NCBI RefSeq assembly: GCF_030818795.1
Contig: NZ_JAUTAY010000001.1
Coordinates: 930,001 to 994,000, forward strand
Length of the DNA stretch: 64,000 nucleotides
Source: Microbacterium sp. SORGH_AS_0862
GTDB lineage: Bacteria > Actinomycetota > Actinomycetes > Actinomycetales > Microbacteriaceae
Direction: 5' to 3'
A program made the position numbers and the translations under genes. Positions 23,102 through 31,080 of the stretch are shown here, piece by piece. Under the pieces are notes generated by a model that was given only the letters and a program-made list of their open reading frames with translations, was not told the DNA's origin and did no database searches. Each line of letters begins with the position of its first letter. The stretch's first letter is position 1.

Positions 23102-24942
23102 CGCACGCATCCATCGCCCCCGTACGCCGCGCGACGCTGCTCGCCGGGATCGGCCTCGCCACCGTCGGCATCCTCGTCGCCGGCGCGGCACCCGCCTACG
23201 CCGCCGATGACTCGGTCAGCTACCTGGCACCGGAGTACCAGGCCGGCGAGCTCACCGGCGACGACAAGGTCGACACCGACGACCTCGCCATCCTGATGAC
23301 CGCCGTCGGCATGACGTCCGACGACGCGGACTGGGAGACCGTGGCCGCAGCCGACGCCGACGGCGACGGCGTGATCACCGTCCTCGACGTCGCCGCGCTC
23401 TCCAAGGCCTATCTCTACGACGACGACCCGTTCGAGATCCTGGAGACCGATGTCGTCGCCGTCCAGAAGGCGATGACCGCCGGAGTCCTGACCTCCGAGC
23501 AGCTGACCGCCGAGTACCTCTCCCGCATCGCCGCCTACGACCGGGTCGCCGGCATCGACCCCGCCGCCCCGGCCGAGATGCTGGAAGCGATCGTCGCCAC
23601 CAACCCGAACGCGATGGCGGAGGCGAAGGCACTCGACGCCGAACGGGCCGCCACCGGTCCGCGCAGCATCCTGCACGGCATCCCGGTGCTGGTGAAGGAC
23701 AACATCAACACGGTCGACATGGCCACGACCGCCGGCTGCGCCTGCCTCGCGGACAACCGCACCTCCACCGACGCGGAGACCGTGGAGCGGCTGAAGGCGA
23801 TGGGTGCCATCGTCATCGCCAAGGCCAACCTGTCCGAGTTCGCCCAGTCCACGGCGTCCTCGATCAGCAAGTACGGCACGACCCGCAACGCCTACGGGCT
23901 GGGACGCGACCCGGGCGGCTCGAGCGGCGGCACCGGCGCATCCGTGTCCGCCAACCTCGGCGTCTTCGGACTCGGAACCGACACCGGCGGCTCCGTGCGC
24001 GTCCCGTCCTCCTTCAACGCGCTCGTCGGCATCCGCCCCACGATCGGACTCGTGAGCCGCGAGGGCGTCATCCCGCTGGATCTCTACCGCGACACCGTCG
24101 GCCCGATGGCCCGCTCCGTCTCGGACGCGGCACTCGCCCTCGACGCCCTGGCCGGCACCGATCCGATGGATGCGGTCACCGCCGGCGCAGACGGCGTCAA
24201 GCCGCCGTCGTACGCACAGGCCCTCGACCCGAAGGCGCTGGAGGGCAAGCGCATCGGATACATCTCGGGGCTCGTCTCCGGCAACCAGAACGCCGTCGGA
24301 TTCCGCCTCGTCCGGGGCGCGTTCACCGACCTGGAGGCCGCCGGCGCCACCGTGATCGACGTCGGGAGCTTCGGCAGCGTCAACGGATACGGGCTCGGGA
24401 GCCTGCCGGGCAGCTCCTCGTTCACCCACGACATGAACGAGTACCTGAACGCCTACTACCGGCCCGGCTACACGTTCGCCGACCTCGCCCAGCGGGTCAC
24501 CGATGCGGCGAACAGCGGCGGCCCGACCCTCTCCACCTGGTCGGCGGCCACCGTGCGCGGCTGGGCCTCGACGAGCGACGCCACCCGGGATGCGGCCTAC
24601 CCGAACTTCAGCCGCACCCAGCAGGCGATGCGTGATCGCGTCGATCAGCTCATGACGCAGTACGACCTGGACGCGGTCATCTACCCGAGCACGGGCGGGA
24701 CCGTCGGCTCCCCGGCCAGCAACAACCGCATCAGCGCGTTCAGCGGCTACCCCGCGATCTCGGTGCCGATGGGCTTCGCCGACTCGACACTCGACGAGAC
24801 GAGCTACAGCGGATTCCCGATGGGGCTGGAGTTCCTCGCCGAGCCGTACTCCGAGTCGAAGCTGCTGGGCTTCGCCTACGCGTACGAGCAGCAGACACAG
24901 CACCGCCGGCCGACGACGCTCTTCCCCGACCTCGCGGGCTGA
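23098..24942 (+). CDS. Secreted amidase with N-terminal dockerin-like module
   Basis: A 614-residue exported enzyme. The signal peptide (1-35) ends AAPAYA. Residues about 50-110 hold two calcium-loop helices of a type I dockerin: GELTGDDKVDTDDLAILM, where loop 1 has Glu51 and Thr53 in place of the usual Asp and Asn, and DADGDGVITVLDVAALSK, a complete loop with Asp86, 88, 90 and 97. Residues about 120-610 are an amidase-signature domain with the full triad: Lys200 in PVLVKDNINT, Ser275 in DPGGSSGGTGAS and Ser299 in GTDTGGSVRVPS; the spacings 75 and 24 equal those of FAAH. AAGGAG precedes the ATG. It should hydrolyse an amide or peptide-like bond outside the cell while docked on the upstream cohesin protein. 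The substrate is unknown. Confidence 0.88.
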   Translation: MTHASIAPVRRATLLAGIGLATVGILVAGAAPAYAADDSVSYLAPEYQAGELTGDDKVDTDDLAILMTAVGMTSDDADWETVAAADADGDGVITVLDVAALSKAYLYDDDPFEILETDVVAVQKAMTAGVLTSEQLTAEYLSRIAAYDRVAGIDPAAPAEMLEAIVATNPNAMAEAKALDAERAATGPRSILHGIPVLVKDNINTVDMATTAGCACLADNRTSTDAETVERLKAMGAIVIAKANLSEFAQSTASSISKYGTTRNAYGLGRDPGGSSGGTGASVSANLGVFGLGTDTGGSVRVPSSFNALVGIRPTIGLVSREGVIPLDLYRDTVGPMARSVSDAALALDALAGTDPMDAVTAGADGVKPPSYAQALDPKALEGKRIGYISGLVSGNQNAVGFRLVRGAFTDLEAAGATVIDVGSFGSVNGYGLGSLPGSSSFTHDMNEYLNAYYRPGYTFADLAQRVTDAANSGGPTLSTWSAATVRGWASTSDATRDAAYPNFSRTQQAMRDRVDQLMTQYDLDAVIYPSTGGTVGSPASNNRISAFSGYPAISVPMGFADSTLDETSYSGFPMGLEFLAEPYSESKLLGFAYAYEQQTQHRRPTTLFPDLAG

Positions 24943-24962
24943 GCACCGACACGGCCATCACC

Positions 24963-24997
24963 GCGCGCCCCGCTCCGCTTCGGTGGGCGGGGCGCGC
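24963..24997 (+). terminator. GC-rich hairpin terminator after the dockerin-amidase gene
   Basis: GCGCGCCCCGC (24963-24973) pairs perfectly with GCGGGGCGCGC (24987-24997) around a 13-base loop, 20 bp after the stop codon. No T-run follows. Confidence 0.65.
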
Positions 24998-25012
24998 ACC
25001 TTCAGCAAGGCG

Positions 25013-25018
25013 TAAGGT
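25013..25018 (+). promoter_or_regulatory. -10 box of a probably leaderless gene
   Basis: TAAGGT lies eight bases before the ATG at 25026 and no ribosome binding site separates them, so transcription probably starts at or next to the start codon. Confidence 0.5.
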
Positions 25019-25025
25019 TGATGGT

Positions 25026-25502
25026 ATGGAGACCTTCCTCCTCCGGATCGACCGCCTGGCCGGCGGCCGCATGGCGGGCTACCGTGTCGACAGCCCCGAC
25101 GACCCCCGTGTGAGCCGCGCCTTCCGGGCGATCACGATCCTGCTCGTCGCGTGCTTCCTTCTCGGCATCGCCACCGTCGCCACGTCGGCCTGGCTGACCG
25201 CATCCGGCGAGGACGTCGGCTTCGCCGTCTGGATGCGGTGCCTCGTCGTCCTCGGCATCACCACGACCCTCTTCTACTTCCTGTGGCGGGCGCGCGCCGG
25301 CTGGTACTGGGCGGTCCGTCGCCTGCAACTGTTCAGCCGCATCTTCCCGATCGTCGCGCTCGTGCTCGCGGCGATCCCGGGGCTCTACCCCTGGTGGGTC
25401 ATCAGCGAGCAGATCGTGTTCGCCATCCTTCTGATCGGCGTCTCCGACTACCTGCAGTCTGACTACCTCCGCGCCGCCTACCCGAAGCCGAAGCACCCCT
25501 AG
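25026..25502 (+). CDS. Hypothetical membrane protein
   Basis: A 158-residue protein with four hydrophobic segments: AITILLVACFLLGIATVATS, MRCLVVLGITTTLFYFLW, IFPIVALVLAAIPGLYPWW and IVFAILLIGVSDYL. The N-terminal 40 residues are soluble and the C-terminus (PKPKHP) is short and basic. I cannot assign a function; the composition and layout are those of small uncharacterised actinobacterial membrane proteins. It is separated from the upstream operon by a hairpin and appears leaderless. Confidence 0.8.
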   Translation: METFLLRIDRLAGGRMAGYRVDSPDDPRVSRAFRAITILLVACFLLGIATVATSAWLTASGEDVGFAVWMRCLVVLGITTTLFYFLWRARAGWYWAVRRLQLFSRIFPIVALVLAAIPGLYPWWVISEQIVFAILLIGVSDYLQSDYLRAAYPKPKHP

Positions 25503-25589
25503 CGCGGACTCGGGCGGCAGGACGACTGTGGCGCTCGAAGCCCTCACAATGGCAAGGTCATCTTAGAAGGCGTCACCCGAGGAGCAGCA

Positions 25590-27239
25590 ATGCCGTTGTT
25601 CGAGATGGAGGCGAGCCCGAAGGGCCGCCTCCGCGTCTTCGGGCGCACTCAGCTGCCCTTCGCCCTCGGCGCGGTTCTCATCGCCGTCGTCGCAGCACTC
25701 GTCGATCTCTCCCTGCTGGAGCGCTGGCCGATGATCACGGGCTTCGCACTCACCGCCGTCGCCACGTGCGCGGCCGTCGCCGTCCCCTGGGAGCGGCTGC
25801 ATCCGTCGGCCATGATCTCGATCGCCGTGCTCGATCTCGTCACCGTCGCGCTCCTGCGCGCAGAACTCGCACCGTCGGTACCCGCGGTCACGATCCTGTC
25901 GTTCTTCCCTCTGCTGTGGCTGGCCTACGGATTCCGCTGGTACGGCATGGCCGTCGCCGTCATCGGTGCGGCATTCATCACGTCATTCCAGTTCGTGTAC
26001 ATCTCGCGGTGGCCGTCGAGCCCTGTCGAGTGGGCGAACGTCGTCACCTTTCCCGTGCTCATCCTCGGGGTCGCCGTCATCGTGTACATCGCCGCGAACC
26101 AGTTGCGCCGCAACAGCAGAAGATTGGCCGATGCTGCGCGCGCGCAGGCCGAATCGCTCCGCGACGCAAAGGATGCCGAAGCGATCGCCCTCGGCATCCT
26201 GAACACCGTCACGGCGGGGGTGGCCTTCTACGACGCCGACGGCCGGCTGAACGTGGCGAACACCATAGCCCGCCGGATGACCGAGATCGCGGGCTTCCGA
26301 CTCGACACCCCGCCCTACAGCGGCGAGAACGCGTTTACCGCGGACCGCATCACCCGCATCCCGGACGACGAGCAGATCATCCCGCGAGCGTTGCGCGGAG
26401 AGACGATCGAGGACCACTTGGAGTGGATCGGGCCACCCGACTCACAGGTCGCGATCATCGCCTCTTCGGGACGCGTGCACCGTGAGGACGGCGTGCTGCT
26501 CGGAACCGTCGTCGTGGCCTACGACGTGACAGAGCTGGCGGATGCGATCGAGGTGCGGGAGCAGTTTCTGCGCACGGTCTCCCATGAGTTGCGCAACCCC
26601 ATCACGAGCATCACCGGCTTCCTCGACCTCATCGACGACGCCGTCGACCCCGCCGACACGAAGGTTCACGGCTACATCGACATCGTCACCCGCAAGACCA
26701 ACGACCTGCTCGACCGCGTACGGGACCTGCTCGCCGCCAACGACGGAGCCAAGTCGCCGAACTGGACCAACAACGACACCGCGTCGCTCGTCGGTGAGGC
26801 CGTAGAGCGGGCGCGCAGTCTCGCCGACCGCAATGACGTCATCGTGCAGGTCACCGGGCCCGACAGCCTGCCGGTCTTCGCAGACGGCGAGCAGCTGACG
26901 ATCGCGATCACCGAACTGCTCACGAACGCGATCAAGTTCGGCGACGAGAGCGCCGTCGTCGCCATCCGCTACGGCCTCGTCGGGCACCGCGTCACGATCG
27001 CCGTCACCAACCCCGGGCACGGCATCACGCCGGCTGAACAGCGCCGCGTATTCGATCGCTTCTACCGCGCACCGTTTGCGCGCGCCCAGGCGATTCAGGG
27101 ATTCGGGCTCGGCCTCACCAACGTGCGCGCGATCGTGGCGGCGCACGGCGGCCACATCCACATCGACAGCGTTCACGGCGCACACACCACGTTCACGCTC
27201 GACGTTCCCCAGCACCCCTACACCGTCAGCCAGGACTGA
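25590..27239 (+). CDS. Sensor histidine kinase (orphan, PAS-containing)
   Basis: A 549-residue membrane sensor kinase. Residues 20-172 hold about six hydrophobic segments, followed by a coiled-coil linker (RRNSRRLADAARAQAESL) and a PAS-like domain (about 200-315, GVAFYDADGRLNVANTIAR). The HisKA box EQFLRTVSHELRNP has phosphoacceptor His332. The ATPase domain has ELLTNAIKFG (N box) and GFGLGLTNVRAIVAAHGG (G box). GAGGAGC precedes the ATG. No response regulator gene is adjacent, so its partner is elsewhere. The signal is unknown; the multi-span sensor suggests membrane or small-ligand sensing. Confidence 0.92.
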   Translation: MPLFEMEASPKGRLRVFGRTQLPFALGAVLIAVVAALVDLSLLERWPMITGFALTAVATCAAVAVPWERLHPSAMISIAVLDLVTVALLRAELAPSVPAVTILSFFPLLWLAYGFRWYGMAVAVIGAAFITSFQFVYISRWPSSPVEWANVVTFPVLILGVAVIVYIAANQLRRNSRRLADAARAQAESLRDAKDAEAIALGILNTVTAGVAFYDADGRLNVANTIARRMTEIAGFRLDTPPYSGENAFTADRITRIPDDEQIIPRALRGETIEDHLEWIGPPDSQVAIIASSGRVHREDGVLLGTVVVAYDVTELADAIEVREQFLRTVSHELRNPITSITGFLDLIDDAVDPADTKVHGYIDIVTRKTNDLLDRVRDLLAANDGAKSPNWTNNDTASLVGEAVERARSLADRNDVIVQVTGPDSLPVFADGEQLTIAITELLTNAIKFGDESAVVAIRYGLVGHRVTIAVTNPGHGITPAEQRRVFDRFYRAPFARAQAIQGFGLGLTNVRAIVAAHGGHIHIDSVHGAHTTFTLDVPQHPYTVSQD

Positions 27240-27279
27240 GCCACGCCTCGCCAGCCCATCGAGTCGGGCCGCCGCCGGC

Positions 27280-27349
27280 CCGAACTCCTGCAGATCCGGC
27301 CGAACCTGATGACGAAACCGGGCGAGCGCCGGACTCTCCAGGAGTTCGG
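27280..27349. terminator. Long nested hairpin between convergent genes
   Basis: CCGAACTCCTG (27280-27290) pairs with CAGGAGTTCGG (27339-27349), and inside it TCCGGC (27295-27300) pairs with GCCGGA (27328-27333). It lies 41 bp after the kinase stop and 39 bp before the end of the convergent gene, so it may stop transcription from both sides. It is unusually long for a terminator and could be a repeat element. Confidence 0.5.
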
Positions 27350-27387
27350 CACGCCTCAGCGCGTGCGGAAGAAGACCCCTGTACCGC

Positions 27388-27765
27388 TCACGCGCCCGCG
27401 GCGCCGCTGTCCTTCGCCGCCCGACGGCGCCGGATCTCCGCCTCCAGCGCAGCCGCACGCTCCTCGCGCTCGAGGTCGGCGAGCTGCTGCTCGGTCGTGC
27501 GCGTGTCGCGCGGACGCGGCGCGGGAGCAGGCGCTGCTTCGTCCTTCGACCAGCGACGCGGGTCGCCGAAGCTCATGGCCTCGCGCTCGCCGCTCCACTC
27601 GCGACCGAGCGTGAACCAGAGGATGGAGCCGACGAGCGGCAGCAGCACGATGAAGAAGATCCACGCGACCTTCGGCAGAAACCGAATCTGATCGTCGCGG
27701 CGCGTGATGGCGTCGATGAGCGCGACCACCATGACGGCGAAGATGAGCAGCGCGAGGATCGGCAT
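27388..27765 (-). CDS. PLDc_N-type small membrane protein
   Basis: A 125-residue protein. Two hydrophobic segments (LALLIFAVMVVALIDAI and AWIFFIVLLPLVGSILWF) frame the loop TRRDDQIRFLPKV, and the first 60 residues match the phospholipase D N-terminal membrane domain found alone in many actinobacteria. The rest is a charged, Ala/Arg-rich helix (LADLEREERAAALEAEIRRR) likely to be cytoplasmic. The start MPILALL was chosen because the longer frame upstream runs through a dispersed repeat. Function unknown. Confidence 0.78.
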   Translation of the reverse strand: MPILALLIFAVMVVALIDAITRRDDQIRFLPKVAWIFFIVLLPLVGSILWFTLGREWSGEREAMSFGDPRRWSKDEAAPAPAPRPRDTRTTEQQLADLEREERAAALEAEIRRRRAAKDSGAAGA

Positions 27766-27829
27766 GCATCCAACGTGCCGCAGTGAGCAGCCGAGCGCAA
27801 CGGTCGCGCACGGACTCCCCCCTCCTGTT

Positions 27830-27903
27830 CGTCGGAGAAAGCGCGCGATGTCGGAGGATTGCGCGCGGATCCTCCGACGAACGCGCAAACCTCCGACCGA
27901 CGG
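27830..27903. repeat. Dispersed 74-bp palindromic repeat, copy 1
   Basis: This 74-bp segment matches 38214-38287 at about 57 of 74 positions without gaps. It contains an inner hairpin, GTCGGAGGAT (27850-27859) with ATCCTCCGAC (27869-27878), and an outer TCGGAG/CTCCGA pair. It occupies the gap between two genes on the same strand. Confidence 0.7.
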
Positions 27904-27937
27904 ATGCGGGCAGCCCGCGCGACGTGCACCCTCGGCG

Positions 27938-28414
27938 TCAGCCGCTGAACGCGAAGGCGACGAAGGCGAAGAGCACGAAGACGAGCACCACGTTGCCGAG
28001 CATCACGAGAAACGCCGACATCGTGAGCCCGGCGAAGGCACGCCGAGCCACGGATGCACCCTCGGGACCCTTCTTCGCGTAAGACAGGGTGATCAGCCCG
28101 ATGGCCAGGATCTCGATGAGCCCGAACCACGGTGCCGTTGGAAACATCGCGACCTGCGGAGCGAACACCGCAGCGACGCTCCAGACGCCGAGGCGCGCGA
28201 TCACACTGACCGTCAGCCAGATCAGATTCACGATGAACAGCGGCACCAGCCAGGGCCAGGTCTCTCGCACGGTGAACCCCGCCTCGCCCGCATGCGTCTG
28301 CGCGTTGTGCGCGACGCGCTCGTCGACGACGGCCTCGGTTCCGGCCTCTTTCGCCGGGCTCTCCTGCACCCATCCGCATCCCGCTGCGGTGCATGCGTAC
28401 GCGATGACGGCCAT
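27938..28414 (-). CDS. Hypothetical membrane protein, paralogue of the 30593 gene
   Basis: A 158-residue protein with a Cys-x4-Cys start (YACTAAGCGW), a soluble segment of about 40 residues, then four hydrophobic helices in the last 105 residues (for example LVPLFIVNLIWLTVSV and VARRAFAGLTMSAFLVMLGN). It has exactly the same length and layout as the product of 30593-31069; both share FAPQVAM and RRAFAGLTMSAFLVM. The first Cys pair may bind a metal or form a short zinc ribbon, but only two Cys are present. Function unknown. Confidence 0.8.
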   Translation of the reverse strand: MAVIAYACTAAGCGWVQESPAKEAGTEAVVDERVAHNAQTHAGEAGFTVRETWPWLVPLFIVNLIWLTVSVIARLGVWSVAAVFAPQVAMFPTAPWFGLIEILAIGLITLSYAKKGPEGASVARRAFAGLTMSAFLVMLGNVVLVFVLFAFVAFAFSG

Positions 28415-28489
28415 GCATACCGACGTTAGCCGGTCCGCGTCTCCGACAACCGCGCGCCTCCCCAGGCGACGGATGCGGCCGGTCCGCGC

Positions 28490-28756
28490 TCAGGTCGCGA
28501 CGAGCCAGACGATGACGGCCGCGACCAGCAACAGCGGCGAGATCCACGCCATCCAACGGGTCATCGGCAACGGCTCCCACCACACGCGCAGCAGACTCAC
28601 GACGACGAGGAAGGCGGCCATGAACACGACCGCGAGGTGCACACGCATCACCGTGCCCACCACGATCAGGATGACGCCGCACATCTGCATCGCGAACAGC
28701 CGCCACAGCACGAGGGGCGGCGGCCGGAACCGGCGGCGGGGAGGTCGGGCGTTCAC
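28490..28756 (-). CDS. Small hypothetical membrane protein
   Basis: An 88-residue protein with three hydrophobic stretches (AMQMCGVILIVVGTVM, LAVVFMAAFLVVVSLL and ISPLLLVAAVIVWLV) behind a basic N-terminus (RPPRRRFRPPP). The GTG at 28756 was chosen because an earlier start would overlap the next gene and read Arg-rich nonsense. No ribosome binding site is evident. I do not recognise the family. Confidence 0.6.
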   Translation of the reverse strand: MNARPPRRRFRPPPLVLWRLFAMQMCGVILIVVGTVMRVHLAVVFMAAFLVVVSLLRVWWEPLPMTRWMAWISPLLLVAAVIVWLVAT

Positions 28757-28808
28757 GTGCGGAGGGCGAGGCTGCGACCGGCACCGAGGTCGTGGAAGAA
28801 ACGCACGT

Positions 28809-29216
28809 TCACGGTGCACCGAGCTCCTCGGCGAACGCCTGCGGAAGAACGACATTGGCGGGCGCCGCAGCGAACAGCGGCGCGACGTCGGCGACGCGAT
28901 GGCCGGCGATGCCCGTGCCGACGGGGGTCACGAGGAAGGTCGTGCCGGGATGCGCGCGGGCGTAGTCGAGGAAGTCGGCGATGTGCTCGATCATCGTGTC
29001 GAAGCCGCTCATCGTGTCGACCGCGTAGGAGCGCCCGGTCGGCCCGACGCCCACGCCCCACTCGGCACCGAACTCCTCGAAGGCGGCGCGCGCCGCCCCC
29101 GCACCGTGGTGACCGCTCGCGTTGCTGCCGAACACGAACACCTCGTCGTCGGCGAGCTGCGTCACGGCCTCCGGCGTCCGCCGGGCCCGCTCGGGCGAAC
29201 CGTCGAAGACTGACAT
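28809..29216 (-). CDS. A1S_2505-like conserved protein
   Basis: A 135-residue soluble protein with FVFGSNASGHHGAGAARAA, WGVGVGPTGRSYAVDT and TTFLVTPVGTGIAGHRVADV, a conserved pattern of the A1S_2505-type family that is often phage-associated. The glycine-rich loops suggest nucleotide or ADP-ribose-like ligand binding, but this is not established. The start MSVFDGSPER is preceded by a GATACT box six bases upstream, so the mRNA may be leaderless. It is divergent from the glyoxalase-fold gene. Confidence 0.75.
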   Translation of the reverse strand: MSVFDGSPERARRTPEAVTQLADDEVFVFGSNASGHHGAGAARAAFEEFGAEWGVGVGPTGRSYAVDTMSGFDTMIEHIADFLDYARAHPGTTFLVTPVGTGIAGHRVADVAPLFAAAPANVVLPQAFAEELGAP

Positions 29217-29254
29217 CCGACCAGTATCGTCGGTGGCCCGGCGAGAATGGTCGG

Positions 29255-29662
29255 GTGGCACGCATCCATCACATCGAGATCTGGGTCGCCGATCTGCGGG
29301 AGGCGCTGACGGAGTGGGCGTGGCTGCTCACACGTCTCGGCTCCGCACCGCAGAGCGAGTGGGCGAACGGGCAGTCCTGGTCGTTCGGCGGGAGCTATTT
29401 GACGCTGACCACCTCACCCTCGCTCAGCGACGCCGCGCACGACCGCCGGCGCGCAGGGGTGAACCACCTCGCCTTCGCCGTCGACAGCACCGCCGAGGTC
29501 GATGCGATCATGGCGGATGCGGAGGCGCACGGCTGGCGTCCGCTGTACCACGACCGCTATCCGCACGCCGGCGGCGCCGATCACTACGCGGGCTGGCTGG
29601 AGAACTCTGCGGGCTTCAAAGCCGAGGTCGTCGCCGACCTCAGTCCTGTTCCTTCTTCATGA
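29255..29662 (+). CDS. VOC-family (glyoxalase/bleomycin resistance fold) protein
   Basis: A 135-residue protein beginning VARIHHIEIWVADLREALTE, with the metal-ligand His in the first beta strand. GVNHLAFAVDSTAEVDAIM opens the second beta-alpha-beta-beta-beta module, and GFKAEVVAD ends it. Such vicinal-oxygen-chelate proteins act as dioxygenases, isomerases or antibiotic-binding proteins; which one cannot be told. GTG 29255 is used because the nearby ATG is out of frame. Its last 23 bp overlap the 3' end of the convergent hydrolase gene. Confidence 0.85.
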   Translation: MARIHHIEIWVADLREALTEWAWLLTRLGSAPQSEWANGQSWSFGGSYLTLTTSPSLSDAAHDRRRAGVNHLAFAVDSTAEVDAIMADAEAHGWRPLYHDRYPHAGGADHYAGWLENSAGFKAEVVADLSPVPSS

Positions 29663-30596
29663 CGCGCGCGTGCGCGGTCTTCCCGCGCGCGACCTCGCGA
29701 TCGTCGCGGCGCAGCACGCCGATGAACTCGACGAACCGCGCCGCGAACGCGCGGAAGGCGGCCGCCACGCCGGCCGCGCGCGGCTCGGGCGTCTCGGCCT
29801 CCGCATCCGGCATGCGGTTGAGTTCGCCGTCGGTGTCTCGGGGCGTCCGCGCGAACGCGACGCACAGCCGCGCGACGCCCTCCGCGTGCCCGTGCATGAC
29901 GGAATGCGCCGCACCTCCGATCTCCCACGTCGACGCGAACGGGATCTCGCGCGCCGCGCGCTCGACCCACGCGCGCGGCACCACGTCGTCGTGCTCGCCG
30001 CGGATGACGAGCGTGTGGGCGCGGATGTCGGCGAAGAGCTCCTCGATCGGAAACCGCATCATCTCCGGCAGCACCCGCAGGAACCATCGCGGGCCGCACA
30101 GCAGATAGGCGCCCACCGCCAGCACCTTGATCTTGAGCGGTTCATGCCACGTCGATCGCAGGAACCGCAGCGCGAGCCGCGGAAGCCGTCGCGCTTCGGG
30201 GTCGACGACCGGGCCGATGAGCACGAGCGTCGAGATCTGCGGACGCCGCCGCGCGACCTCGCTCACGATCTGCGTGCCCATCGAGTGCCCGACAAGCACG
30301 GGATCCTCGAGGGCGAGCTCGTCGAGCACGGCCTCCACCGCATCCGCGTACTGCGCGATCGACATGGCGGACTCCGGATGCGGCACGCCGCCGAACCCGG
30401 GCAGGTCGAGCGCGTGCACCGCGCCGAACTCGTTCAGCTGCGGAGCGAGGCGCTCGAAGTAGGTCGCCGCGACGCCGATTCCCGCGACGAGCACGAAGGA
30501 GCGCTCCCCCTCCGCCCGGATGGAGGACACGCGCGTATAGGCCGTGCCGCAGGCGACGCGGCGCACGTCGACGACGGGTGCGGACTCGGCTGTCAC
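29640..30596 (-). CDS. Alpha/beta hydrolase
   Basis: A 318-residue alpha/beta-hydrolase. The nucleophile elbow GHSMGT gives Ser105, the acid lies in RGEHDDVVP, and the His in GGAAHSVMHGHAEG. The oxyanion-hole region is VLVAGIGVAATYFERLAPQL. The C-terminal 60 residues are a charged extension without a clear domain. GTG 30596 overlaps the stop of the upstream membrane protein gene as GTGA, so the two are coupled. The substrate is unknown; esterase, lipase-like or C-C hydrolase activity are all possible. Confidence 0.88.
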   Translation of the reverse strand: MTAESAPVVDVRRVACGTAYTRVSSIRAEGERSFVLVAGIGVAATYFERLAPQLNEFGAVHALDLPGFGGVPHPESAMSIAQYADAVEAVLDELALEDPVLVGHSMGTQIVSEVARRRPQISTLVLIGPVVDPEARRLPRLALRFLRSTWHEPLKIKVLAVGAYLLCGPRWFLRVLPEMMRFPIEELFADIRAHTLVIRGEHDDVVPRAWVERAAREIPFASTWEIGGAAHSVMHGHAEGVARLCVAFARTPRDTDGELNRMPDAEAETPEPRAAGVAAAFRAFAARFVEFIGVLRRDDREVARGKTAHARVMKKEQD

Positions 30597-31069
30597 GGTG
30601 AGGACGCGAACAACGAGCCGATGAAGAACAGAAGCGCGAAGGCCGCCACGGCGTTGCCGATCATCACGAGGAAGGCGGACATCGTGAGTCCCGCGAACGC
30701 GCGACGCCAGAAGGACGCACCGGCGGGCACGGTCGACGCGTAGGAGAAGGTGCCGACAGCGATGAGCACGACCTCGATCGCCGCGATCCACCAGGCTTGG
30801 AGCATCGCCACCTGAGGGGCGAAGACGCTCACGGCGAAGTCACCGCTCACCGCCGCGTACACGCTCACGGCCAGCCACACGAGGTTGAGGGCGAACAGGG
30901 GCCACAGCCACGCCCAGCGCTCCCGCACTGTGAAGGTCACGTCATGCCCGTGGACACCACCGTGCTCGGTGCGCTCGCGCACCGCATCCGCCGAACGCGC
31001 GCGGCGCGAAGGCACAGCCTGACGCCATCCGCAGTCCGGCTCGACACAGGAGTAGGTGACGGCGCTCAT
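30593..31069 (-). CDS. Hypothetical membrane protein, paralogue of the 27938 gene
   Basis: A 158-residue protein with the same architecture as the product of 27938-28414: YSCVEPDCGW at the start, a polar segment with several Arg, and four hydrophobic helices (WLWPLFALNLVWLAVSVYAA and WRRAFAGLTMSAFLVMIGNA among them). It is translationally coupled to the hydrolase and 12 bp downstream of another membrane protein gene, so the three form one operon. The paralogues lie 2.2 kb apart on the same strand. Function unknown. Confidence 0.8.
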   Translation of the reverse strand: MSAVTYSCVEPDCGWRQAVPSRRARSADAVRERTEHGGVHGHDVTFTVRERWAWLWPLFALNLVWLAVSVYAAVSGDFAVSVFAPQVAMLQAWWIAAIEVVLIAVGTFSYASTVPAGASFWRRAFAGLTMSAFLVMIGNAVAAFALLFFIGSLFASSP

Positions 31070-31080
31070 ACCAATCGAGG

